This document shows, piece by piece, positions 35,159 through 42,751 of a DNA stretch of 50,999 nucleotides (position 1 is the stretch's first letter; every line of letters starts with the position of its first letter). Source of the DNA: Candidatus Sumerlaeaceae bacterium (GTDB lineage: Bacteria > Sumerlaeota > Sumerlaeia > Sumerlaeales > Sumerlaeaceae). Location: assembly GCA_026418615.1 (NCBI GenBank), contig JAOAAY010000001.1, positions 206,867-257,865 of the forward strand. The letters run 5' to 3'. Below the pieces are notes generated by a model. It made no database searches. It was not told the DNA's origin and worked only from the letters and a program-made list of their open reading frames with translations. Both the position numbers and the translations under genes were made by a program.

Positions 35159-36220
35159 ATGATGACAAGAACGCTCACCCACTCCGTAGTGGTAGTTTCG
35201 ATATTTCTGCTTTCCTGCATTTCCCATGCTGCTTCAGAGACCAGTTGGGCGCTCAACCTGCAACCATGCGAATGCCAACTTGTGAAGGGGGGGCTGGACG
35301 ACCCTCTCTCAACCGCCCCGCTTATCCATTATCTGAGTTGCATAGGCGGGCTTGATGAGAGCGCGATTCTGACCGCGTTGGGCGAAAGCGGTTCTCCCTT
35401 GTCCGGCCGAGCGGGACGCGGAAATGCTGAGACTACAGTTCCATTGCTTGACGGTTCAAAAGAGGACATTGGACGAGTAGGGCTGTACTTATACAGTACT
35501 GGAAAGGGTTTGCTGCAAGATCAGGCGCTTATGGCACGCATGCGAGAGGCCGGACATTCCAGTGCCGATGTACGCCGAGCCGATATGTTTGCCCAGAGGG
35601 CAAGCATGGCAGCCACGCTGACAACGAGGTCTTTACGATTTAATGTTACATCGTCCGTGTTGGAATGGAGTCAGGGCCTTGTCCAGCCGCTTCCGGCGAC
35701 GCAGTTTTCTGCTCTTGAATCATGGTTGCTGGATTTGTCGGCAAGTCTCCAATCTGGACAGGGTGGACCAGAGACAAGTGCTTATAATGTCACTGTTGCG
35801 ATGATGATTTGGGCTAATAATGCGACAACGACGGCCTCATTCGAAAGGATCTATCAGTCCAAACTTAGACCCATTCTGCTTCACCGGGTATTGGACGCTT
35901 TTCCTGACTCAATTTTGGAGCGTTGGATAGCCACGAAGATCGCCGAAGTTGCCTCTAGTGACGACTGCTCTGACGATGAGAAGGCGCTTTTCCGCATGAT
36001 TCTCGTTTACATGCCGCACGGCCCTGCAACGCAGACCGTTGTTCGCAAGTTATTGTTTCAGGACCCAGGCCATTTCTATCCGTACATTCCAGTGTTGGCA
36101 GAGGCGCTGTGCATCCAAAGCGGTGAGAGGGATGTGATAACAGAGGCAGAGGCCCTGCGCAGGCGCCTCGAGACTGCGGCGGATCACTTGCGACTGTCTA
36201 CTTCCACCGTTCGCAAGTAA
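35159..36220 (+). CDS. Unknown exported helical protein
   Basis: A 353-residue protein with a clear signal peptide (HSVVVVSIFLLSCISHA, cleavage before ASE). The mature part begins with two close cysteines (PCEC) and is then mostly helical, without recognised repeats or catalytic motifs. AAGAGGAG precedes the tandem ATGs at 35159 and 35162; either could start. It lies in a lower-GC block and appears co-transcribed with the Cys-rich frames before it and the TPR gene 51 bases after it. I do not recognise the family; scaffold or envelope functions are guesses. Confidence 0.7.
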   Translation: MMTRTLTHSVVVVSIFLLSCISHAASETSWALNLQPCECQLVKGGLDDPLSTAPLIHYLSCIGGLDESAILTALGESGSPLSGRAGRGNAETTVPLLDGSKEDIGRVGLYLYSTGKGLLQDQALMARMREAGHSSADVRRADMFAQRASMAATLTTRSLRFNVTSSVLEWSQGLVQPLPATQFSALESWLLDLSASLQSGQGGPETSAYNVTVAMMIWANNATTTASFERIYQSKLRPILLHRVLDAFPDSILERWIATKIAEVASSDDCSDDEKALFRMILVYMPHGPATQTVVRKLLFQDPGHFYPYIPVLAEALCIQSGERDVITEAEALRRRLETAADHLRLSTSTVRK

Positions 36221-36277
36221 TGGGGTTTTGACGAGCGCGTTATCTATGGACCAAGGTCTTGAAAGGAGCCGATGCCC

Positions 36278-37732
36278 ATGATCATTTGTTTGTCGCATGT
36301 CACATGCAAGCGCTTTGGAACTGCAGTTCTGTTTTATCTCGTGCTTACCCTGCAGGTCCCGGCCGCTTCTGCTGCCAGCGCAATCGCTTCTGCGCGACGG
36401 TTTGAAGTCAACAGGAGTTTTGCTGAGGCTATTCAGAGTCTTGAGCCCGTCGCGGGGAATGTTTATAGCGTTGAAGCGCCAGAGGCCCTCTTTCTTATGG
36501 CTCGATGCCGATTGAAGATGCAGGATGCCGCGGGGGCAAGGGCAGATGTGGAACGACTGAGGCGTGAGCATCCGGATTCCAGTTACCTTGCGCGCGGTGA
36601 GTGGATGCTGGCTGGCGCGACAACCGGATCGGTGGAGCATCGGGCGTGGGTTGCCGAGCAGGAGGCGGCCAAGGCGTATGACGAGGCCATGAAGCTCTAT
36701 CGGAACGGACAAACCACTACGGCATTGGAGAGATTGCAGCAGATTGTACAGGCACACGCTGATACGGGCGCACGATGGCGCGCTCAGGAATCGGCGGCTC
36801 ATCTGCTGGTCAAGTTGGGGAAGGCTGATGCGGCTTTTGAGCAGTTCTCGGAGATTGTCTCGTCGCTCGCAGCCAAGGCCCCCCGTCCCCGCATCGTGGC
36901 CACGAGCCTGCGGAGAATGGCCGCGCTTCGTCAACGGGAGCACGATTATCGCGCTGCGGTTGAGTTCTACCTTGCCGCTGCAGAGGCAAGCGCCACCTCC
37001 GAGACCACATCGGAGAACCTGCTGCATGCCGCCGGCGCGTTTTTTGAAGTCGCACAGCAAATGGACTACACCAGCACGAAGCAGACCCCCGAAACTTGGA
37101 AATCGGTCCAGCAAGTCATTGAGTCCGCACGCGACGCTGCGGTGACCTCGGAAGTTGTGGCCATCGCTGACCTGATGTTTGTTGAAACCCTGTCATGGAG
37201 CCGCCGGTTCGAAGATACCGTCGCGAGTTCTACCGCCCTGATGGCCCAGTACCCACCGGACCGATTCTATCAGGTGCATTGGACACTCGCCTACTGCCGG
37301 GGGATGGCCCTCATGCGCCTGAAGCGCTACGCCGAGGCTGAAAGGCAGTTTGCTGAGATCATCCGTCAATGCGATCGCCCCCTCTGGCCGACGCTCGACC
37401 ACATTGCTCGCGCAGCATATTTCCGTATCGGCTGCTTGCAAGCGCTTCGCCGACCCGACTCGGAAGTCATGCGGCAGAAACTTTTCCTGCTCAGCAATTA
37501 CCCCAGTACCGTCTGGGCCGAGCGAATCCGGAACGGGGAAGCCCCCCGATGGTCATGCGCGCGGGCTGATGCCCTGCAAACCGCGGGTCTAAGGCCGGCC
37601 GGCGCAGCCCCCTTCCGGGGTCCGCGCCGTGCGAGGAACTGCCGCCGATCCGGGTGCTGGCGGAGCAACTGCTCATCAACCCGAACACCGTGGCGCGGGC
37701 GTACCGCGAACTCGAGGCCGCGGGCGTCGTGA
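36278..37732 (+). CDS. Exported TPR-repeat protein with an aberrant C-terminus
   Basis: About 484 residues. The signal peptide is MIICLSHVTCKRFG, then AVLFYLVLTLQVPAASA. Multiple TPR-like helical pairs follow (AIQSLEPVAGN, ALERLQQIVQAH, AAFEQFSEIVSSL, AERQFAEIIRQC), suggesting a periplasmic scaffold. GAAAGGAG spacing favours ATG 36278 over ATG 36272. After about residue 425 (AERIRNGEAP) the composition changes abruptly to Arg/Ala/Ser-rich. From 37633 the DNA codes for a GntR regulator in another frame, so the last 34 or more residues are an out-of-frame read into foreign sequence. The natural end of the gene seems to have been lost at a deletion junction near 37540-37630. Confidence 0.7.
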   Translation: MIICLSHVTCKRFGTAVLFYLVLTLQVPAASAASAIASARRFEVNRSFAEAIQSLEPVAGNVYSVEAPEALFLMARCRLKMQDAAGARADVERLRREHPDSSYLARGEWMLAGATTGSVEHRAWVAEQEAAKAYDEAMKLYRNGQTTTALERLQQIVQAHADTGARWRAQESAAHLLVKLGKADAAFEQFSEIVSSLAAKAPRPRIVATSLRRMAALRQREHDYRAAVEFYLAAAEASATSETTSENLLHAAGAFFEVAQQMDYTSTKQTPETWKSVQQVIESARDAAVTSEVVAIADLMFVETLSWSRRFEDTVASSTALMAQYPPDRFYQVHWTLAYCRGMALMRLKRYAEAERQFAEIIRQCDRPLWPTLDHIARAAYFRIGCLQALRRPDSEVMRQKLFLLSNYPSTVWAERIRNGEAPRWSCARADALQTAGLRPAGAAPFRGPRRARNCRRSGCWRSNCSSTRTPWRGRTANSRPRAS

Positions 37733-37863
37733 CGATGCGGCAGGGCGCGGGCACCTATGTGTCGGACGCCGGCTCGCCGCTGGCCCTGCGCTTCGCGGAG
37801 CCGCCGGCCGGGCAGCCCGCGCTGGCGGGCGCGCTGTGGTTCGAGGGCCCCGGGCGCGACTAG
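37633..37863 (+). pseudogene. 5'-truncated GntR-family regulator (YtrA-like) remnant
   Basis: This frame reads EELPPIRVLAEQLLINPNTV, ARAYRELEAAGVVTMRQGAG and TYVSDA. It is the second half of a GntR winged helix, with the recognition helix and wing intact. The first 35-40 residues, including any start codon, are missing; an in-frame TGA lies at 37567 and no ATG follows before the homology. The short C-terminal tail is that of the YtrA subfamily, whose genes precede an ABC ATPase and a permease. That fits the ATPase remnant and the permease gene next door. It is not likely to be expressed as a working regulator. Confidence 0.75.
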
Positions 37864-37887
37864 ACCGCCGTATGCACTGGCCGACGC

Positions 37888-38016
37888 GAGGACATCGAAC
37901 ACGCCGCCGCGGCCACGGGCGCAGCCATCACGGCCGTGCGCCCGGCGTCCCTCGAGGACATCTTCGTCGCCCGCGTCGCCGGCGCCCGCACCGAACGCAC
38001 CGGCGGGGAGGAGTGA
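37888..38016 (+). pseudogene. 3' remnant of an ABC transporter ATPase gene
   Basis: About 42 codons ending in TGA at 38014. EDIEHAAAATGAAITAVRP and SLEDIFVARVAG are the usual C-terminal tail of ABC-2-type ATPases, where the SLEDIF motif closes the domain. No Walker A, signature or Walker B sequence exists upstream; the DNA before it is the GntR remnant, whose stop codon at 37861 lies in the same frame. About 230-250 codons have therefore been deleted. The permease gene starts 1 base after the stop. Confidence 0.7.
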
Positions 38017-38017
38017 A

Positions 38018-39646
38018 ATGGACTCCCCTCTCAAGGCCAGGTTCGGGGAATACGCCGGGCGTTACGCACGCCGTGCGCCAGCGGTGCTGCTGACATACCT
38101 GCCCTTCATCGTCATCATGGTCCTAAAACTCGCTCATGTGACCGTCGATCAACGGGCGATAGACGGCCTGAAGATCATAAGCGCGCTGGTCACCATCCTG
38201 ATATCGGTCATGCTGATTGTGCCGCTGCAGACTGACATCCGCGGACTCGACAACCCCGGGTTTCCGCGCCACCTTTTCCGCCTGCGGGTATCCACTGCTT
38301 ATCTGGTGGCGGCTCAAATGGGGCTCGGCATCACGGGTGTTGTGACGGCGGCTGCGGCTGCGTTGCTGGTGCATTCGCTGGTTATCGGCGTATGGCTTCT
38401 TGGCCCGTTGGCGCTCCTGTTCAGCGCCACCGCCGCGGCAACAGCATTGGCCGTTGTGTGGGCCGTGGTCGGCTTCGTGTGGACACGGGCGTTTACGGGA
38501 ATCGCGGTGGGGATCGCACTGCTCTACTTGTGGCCGCTTGCAGTAAGCCGTCTGCCTCAGACGCTGTCCGTGTCAGCCTGCGTGATCGTCATGCTTGTGG
38601 CGTGGGGCGTGTCACGCGCAGTTGTGGAGCGCGATCGCTCCGGCGGTGCATGGGCCGGCTGCGGTGTGTGGTGGCAGACGCGGTTTGGGCGCGCATCACA
38701 CCCGGCGCCCAGAGTCACAGGTCTTGGGGCACGCTTTCACTCCGCCTTCCGGGCTCAACTCTGGCACGAATGGATGCTGCGCCATGCGGCCATCGTCAGA
38801 ATTGTCGTTGTCTTTCTGGTGCTGCTCCAAAGCCTCTGGATCGTCCTGCCTTCCGCGGCGGTTTGCACGATGAATCGCCCGCAGATGCTGTTCGCGCTGG
38901 TGCTGCTTGGGCCATTCCTAGCACCGTTGTCCGCGTTCAACCTCACCCGTGGCGTGATGCCTCGGACATCCGCGCAGCCGTTCGCGACTCCGCTGTATCT
39001 CTGGTCCCGGCCCGTGACATCCCGCCGCATCAGCGCCGCGGCGCTCCTTGCGATGACGGGCATGCTCTGCGTCACGACGACCCTGCTGACCGCCTTGATC
39101 CTGCACTGGCTCGGGTGGGGGAACATCCCGCAATGGTATCAAAGATTCGGGCGCGACGAGGTGGTATGGGCTGCATTCACACCGGTCGCGGCCATCGCCG
39201 TGGCATGGACCAGCGGTTCCATCAGCATCACGGTGGCTCTGACCGGCCGCGTGGGGGTCTGGAACACTGTATGCTTCACGCTGCTTGGGGGAAATGCCGT
39301 GCTCGTGATTCCGTTTCCCATGCTGGGCGAGGACGCCGGAACACGGTTTGTTCTCAGCATGCTGTCGCTGCTATCGTGGTTCGTGGCGGCGATCATCTGT
39401 GCGGTGACGGTCGGCGCCTTCCTCCGTGCCGTCGGCTCAGGCCTGCTCGGCCCGGGCAGCGCGGCAGTTGCCGCAGCCATAGGCGTGCTGGTCGCGGTGC
39501 TCGCAAACTACTGGCTCCTGCTCAGCATCGGGCGCGGCGATCCAGGCCTTGTCCTCCTTCCCGTCGTGCCTATACTGCTCGGAGTCCTCGCAGGCGCCCC
39601 GGTTATCCTCGCCCCGCTCGCGGTGGCTTGGAACCGTCACCAGTAG
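38018..39646 (+). CDS. Multi-pass ABC transporter permease of a GntR-ATPase-permease operon
   Basis: A 542-residue integral membrane protein with about twelve hydrophobic helices, for example VLLTYLPFIVIMVLKLA, TAYLVAAQMGLGITGV and IGVLVAVLANYWLLL. GAGGAG lies just before ATG 38018. Size and context fit the permease partner of YtrA-regulated ABC systems, which respond to cell-envelope stress or export small molecules. Its ATPase gene is reduced to a 3' stub, so this permease has no local motor. It is itself intact, with no internal stop, so it is either recently orphaned or driven by an ATPase encoded elsewhere. A chimeric assembly would give the same picture. Confidence 0.7.
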   Translation: MDSPLKARFGEYAGRYARRAPAVLLTYLPFIVIMVLKLAHVTVDQRAIDGLKIISALVTILISVMLIVPLQTDIRGLDNPGFPRHLFRLRVSTAYLVAAQMGLGITGVVTAAAAALLVHSLVIGVWLLGPLALLFSATAAATALAVVWAVVGFVWTRAFTGIAVGIALLYLWPLAVSRLPQTLSVSACVIVMLVAWGVSRAVVERDRSGGAWAGCGVWWQTRFGRASHPAPRVTGLGARFHSAFRAQLWHEWMLRHAAIVRIVVVFLVLLQSLWIVLPSAAVCTMNRPQMLFALVLLGPFLAPLSAFNLTRGVMPRTSAQPFATPLYLWSRPVTSRRISAAALLAMTGMLCVTTTLLTALILHWLGWGNIPQWYQRFGRDEVVWAAFTPVAAIAVAWTSGSISITVALTGRVGVWNTVCFTLLGGNAVLVIPFPMLGEDAGTRFVLSMLSLLSWFVAAIICAVTVGAFLRAVGSGLLGPGSAAVAAAIGVLVAVLANYWLLLSIGRGDPGLVLLPVVPILLGVLAGAPVILAPLAVAWNRHQ

Positions 39647-39709
39647 TGCGGTGAATGCCTCGGCAGCGATTGCACTCAGGGCCACTCGATCCTCCGTCTG
39701 CACCCAGAC

Positions 39710-41254
39710 TCATCGAACGCGGAACAGCACCCCGACGGGCGTTCCGTCCGGCGCGGTGAGGATACGCTCGCGGACGGCCGCAGGATACGCCTGCAGGAAC
39801 TCCGCGCCGAAGCGGTCGCGACCGACGAAGAGCATGTAAAGCGGGCCGGACGCAGGCGCCAACCGCGTGAAGTCGTCGGGTGACCGGACCTCGAGGATCC
39901 GGTTGGCCCGCCCACGAGTCAGGAATCGAAACGACATGGCGCCGAACTCGATGGGCTCCATGAGAACCGTGGCATTGGGCGGCAAGTTGTTGACCTCGCG
40001 CGCCGCGAGCGTGGCCACGCCCTGATACTCGCGCCAAACATCGAGGCTGCGGGCATGAACTCCAAAGCACTGGTGGATGCCGGTTGCCATGAGCGCGACG
40101 CTCCATAAAGCAACGGCGGCCCGGGTTGCTGTTTGCCCGCGCATCACCGCCATCCGCCGTCGTGCCCACGCCCACGCCGACGCCGCACCCCCGGCAACCA
40201 AGAGCGCCGCCGGCACTGTTGCACCGATGGCACGCAGCGCGTGCGGCGCATGGCCGGAAAACACGCTTGGCAGCAGGAATAGGCCAAGCGCGGCAAGCGT
40301 CATCGTATTTCGCGGCCTCAGCGGACGCTGCAGCGCACGCCAGAGGCCGATCAGCATGAACACGAACAGCCATCTCGGCAGCAGGGCTCCGCCCGGAACG
40401 CCGTGTCGCGGGTTCGGATCGCCGCGCCACACAAACGCGGCCGCCAATTTTGCGGCATTGGCAAAGGGGCCTTCGGATGTCCAAATTTTGTCTAACGAAA
40501 GGTTGTGCTCCGAAGCAATCCGCTCATGCACGGCGTTGCGGCGCTCCGCAGACGCCAGTACAAGCGGTATGCACCCGGTCGCCAGCAGCGCCACCCCGAT
40601 CCACGCGCCGCGCCAGTTCGCCACAATGCCCAGCCGTCGCCGCGTCCAATAATAAAGCGCCAGTACGCCGACCGTCAGCGGAAACGGCAGGTAACTGCAC
40701 ATGCCCGCGCCGCCCGCTGCCCCAGCCGCGGCCCACCACCCCGGGCCGCGCCCCGCCACGGCCCGGTGAAATGCCCCTGCTGTCAGTACGAAACACAGCG
40801 ACAGCGTGCTCGCACGAAACCCGACGCGCGACAGGATCACATGCCACGGTAGCACCGCCAGCATGAGGGCCGCTCCCAGCGCCACGCGCCGCCCCCACAG
40901 CGGCCGCGCGAACCACCACAACGCCGGCACCGTCAGCGCCCCGGCCACAGCAGCGCCCATTCGAAGTCCCTCGGCAGAGATTCCGATCAGTGCGCACGAC
41001 GGCAGTGCAAAAAGCGCCTGCAGCGGCTCTGCATCAAAGAAAAGCCACGACCACCGCCCCTCCTCCAAAACGGCCGCACACTGAAACAGCAGCCGCGCCT
41101 CGTCATACCAGAGGCCGGGTGGCACGCCTGCCAACCCTGCCATGCGCATCACCGCCCCAACAAGCGACACGAGCGTCAGCAGAGCCCACTCGCCCGCCCC
41201 AACAGCGCGTGCCTGCGTCGCCGTGCTTTGGCCGTTCTGAAGCATGGCAGCCAT
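39710..41254 (-). CDS. GT39/ArnT-like membrane glycosyltransferase
   Basis: A 514-residue polytopic membrane protein. The first external loop carries LWYDEARLL with the D51-E52 pair typical of protein O-mannosyltransferase/ArnT-like GT-C enzymes. At least ten hydrophobic helices follow. The C-terminal soluble domain includes NLPPNATVLMEPIEFG and YMLFVGRDRF. Such enzymes transfer sugars from polyprenyl-phosphate donors on the outer face of the inner membrane to proteins or lipid A. ATG 41254 and ATG 41245 are both possible starts. It is convergent with the orphan ABC permease gene. Confidence 0.82.
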   Translation of the reverse strand: MAAMLQNGQSTATQARAVGAGEWALLTLVSLVGAVMRMAGLAGVPPGLWYDEARLLFQCAAVLEEGRWSWLFFDAEPLQALFALPSCALIGISAEGLRMGAAVAGALTVPALWWFARPLWGRRVALGAALMLAVLPWHVILSRVGFRASTLSLCFVLTAGAFHRAVAGRGPGWWAAAGAAGGAGMCSYLPFPLTVGVLALYYWTRRRLGIVANWRGAWIGVALLATGCIPLVLASAERRNAVHERIASEHNLSLDKIWTSEGPFANAAKLAAAFVWRGDPNPRHGVPGGALLPRWLFVFMLIGLWRALQRPLRPRNTMTLAALGLFLLPSVFSGHAPHALRAIGATVPAALLVAGGAASAWAWARRRMAVMRGQTATRAAVALWSVALMATGIHQCFGVHARSLDVWREYQGVATLAAREVNNLPPNATVLMEPIEFGAMSFRFLTRGRANRILEVRSPDDFTRLAPASGPLYMLFVGRDRFGAEFLQAYPAAVRERILTAPDGTPVGVLFRVR

Positions 41255-41534
41255 CCCGCTGGGCTAAATCGTTCGCGGCAAGCAAGACATGCCTGCGATC
41301 ACTCGTCTTCGCGGACCCGCAAAAAAGCCTGACCGTTCAGATCATCTCATCATCCGCACCGCGGCGCCCAGTCAGATCCCGGCCGTGACCGCACCACTTC
41401 GAGGAGCGATCCGGCTGCGCCCCACCTCGAATTCGGATGACGATCACACTTGACTTGCTTGGGGGGGGAAATTGCGCGCGTCACGCTCGATGCGGGCCTG
41501 ACACGAACATCCTGTTAGGAGGAGGTACTCGGTG
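41255..41534. promoter_or_regulatory. Divergent intergenic region with a G8 tract
   Basis: This 280-base region separates the GT39 gene from the rightward Cys-rich peptide operon. TTGACT (41450-41455) is a possible -35 element, followed by G8 at 41461-41468, AAATTG and no good -10 box. The G-tract lies where length changes could alter promoter spacing. A strong AGGAGGAGG lies at the right end, before ATG 41535. No gene is seen inside. Confidence 0.4.
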
Positions 41535-41756
41535 ATGAGAAATACAACGATGTTTGCCGTGGGGTTAGCGTCGGTCCTTGCTTTGACGACTCCGGCAGCG
41601 GCTGAGGACACCTGCGCATTGAATCAGTCGAAAACGGGTTGCCGCGGCGGATGCGATTGGCCAAAGGTGCGCTGGTGCACATTCCGGCAAATCGTGCCAC
41701 CCGGCGGACAAAATCCTTTGCCAAAATGTGATTGTTTATGGTTTGGCTTTTTCTGA
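41535..41756 (+). CDS. Small secreted Cys-rich peptide
   Basis: A 73-residue precursor. The signal peptide (TTMFAVGLASVLALTTPAAA) probably gives a mature peptide of about 49 residues beginning EDTCALN. Six cysteines are arranged C-x8-C-x3-C-x7-C-x16-C-x-C, and the tail is hydrophobic and aromatic, CLWFGFF. An AGGAGGAGG site precedes ATG 41535; the adjacent GTG 41532 is less likely. The gene overlaps or abuts the next one. Even cysteine number and small size suit a disulfide-bonded extracellular peptide, possibly a toxin, inhibitor or surface factor; I recognise no family and the function is unknown. Confidence 0.65.
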   Translation: MRNTTMFAVGLASVLALTTPAAAEDTCALNQSKTGCRGGCDWPKVRWCTFRQIVPPGGQNPLPKCDCLWFGFF

Positions 41757-42751
41757 CATCCGGCTTCCGTGTTCTAAGGGGCTCCTTGCCTGTAAGGGCC
41801 GGGATCCTCGGCGGAATGATGATCGCGTCCTGCTTGTGTGGTCAGGCGGCCCAACCTTTAGTGGATGGGCTGCCTGACTCCATCCTGAAATGGGAACTGC
41901 CAAACTTGCATGTCAAAGGGTGGGTGACCTTGAAACAGTCACCTAATCATCAGTTTCAAGGGCGCTTTGATTACTACCATTTTCGCGGCAGGGAACTCCT
42001 GAGGTTGACGGATGGGAGTGTGACCTTGGTCGTAACCTCCGGAACAACCGGCAGGCTCAAGTACTGGTCACGGGGCACCAACCGGTGTTTTGGCGGTATC
42101 ATCGGCAACAGCCGCGACAACGGTTCAATTTTCAATATACCCGGCTATTTAGTCTTTTCGGCAGATATTGGCATCCTGCAGGGAAGAGAACCGGGGTTCA
42201 CCGTTGAGAGTGTGAAGCGCTCTGGAAGCGACGACCTTCGCATTACGGCCCGTGTCGTGCACACAACGCCGTTTCGCCATCTGCAGCGGTTTGAGTTCCA
42301 TCTTGTCCGGGGTCACTTATCAGAAACACGGAGCGCGACCTCCTATGACTACGAGTCGGATGCGAAACCGCACACATTTCGAGCGAGGTCGCGTTTGTCA
42401 TATGAGGATTACGAGACTTGGGACAATGGGTTTGCCCTGCCGCGCAAGGTTTCCAGCCGCATGGAATCCCACTTGGGTCCCAAACCGCTGGTAGTGGAAA
42501 AATCCATTCAAGTCGAGGCAATCCAACTTCTGCCGGAGACAACCGACCTTGCGAAGATTGCCTCCAGCCTCACCAAGGGTTTGAGAACCGGACGCTGGCC
42601 GGCACCGCGCGAGACAGGCACCGAGGATGTTGCGCATATCCTCTTCAGGGCCATGCTCCAAACCGTTAGCGGTGTGCTGACCCTTGTGACAGGCTTTATC
42701 GGCATAGTCGCATGGTATTGGTACCATCGTCGGAGGCGGCGTGGATGCTGA
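41738..42751 (+). CDS. Unknown exported protein with C-terminal membrane anchor
   Basis: About 337 residues from ATG 41738, which overlaps the peptide gene by 19 bases. A TTG at 41786 with AAGGGG upstream would give a neater signal peptide, MPVRAGILGGMMIASCLCG, cleaved near QAAQ. The mature part is beta-rich and resembles outer-membrane lipoprotein-sorting (LolA/LppX-like) folds only in general pattern. A transmembrane helix (VLTLVTGFIGIVAWYWY) and a basic tail RRRRRGC end the protein, the layout of sortable C-terminal anchors. Its stop overlaps the next gene's start as ATGCTGA. I know no named homolog. Confidence 0.65.
   Translation: MVWLFLTSGFRVLRGSLPVRAGILGGMMIASCLCGQAAQPLVDGLPDSILKWELPNLHVKGWVTLKQSPNHQFQGRFDYYHFRGRELLRLTDGSVTLVVTSGTTGRLKYWSRGTNRCFGGIIGNSRDNGSIFNIPGYLVFSADIGILQGREPGFTVESVKRSGSDDLRITARVVHTTPFRHLQRFEFHLVRGHLSETRSATSYDYESDAKPHTFRARSRLSYEDYETWDNGFALPRKVSSRMESHLGPKPLVVEKSIQVEAIQLLPETTDLAKIASSLTKGLRTGRWPAPRETGTEDVAHILFRAMLQTVSGVLTLVTGFIGIVAWYWYHRRRRRGC

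Noticed and set aside
34912-35355. Frame from ATG 34912, at first a rival to the 34922 frame
   Set aside because: It begins plausibly, after GGCGGAAG, but runs about 200 bases into the exported-protein gene at 35159, where it loses protein character. It is kept only as a hint of a frameshift.
38392-39654. 420-residue open frame on the plus strand
   Set aside because: It overlaps the ABC permease in another frame and is Arg/Gly/His-rich without hydrophobic helices.
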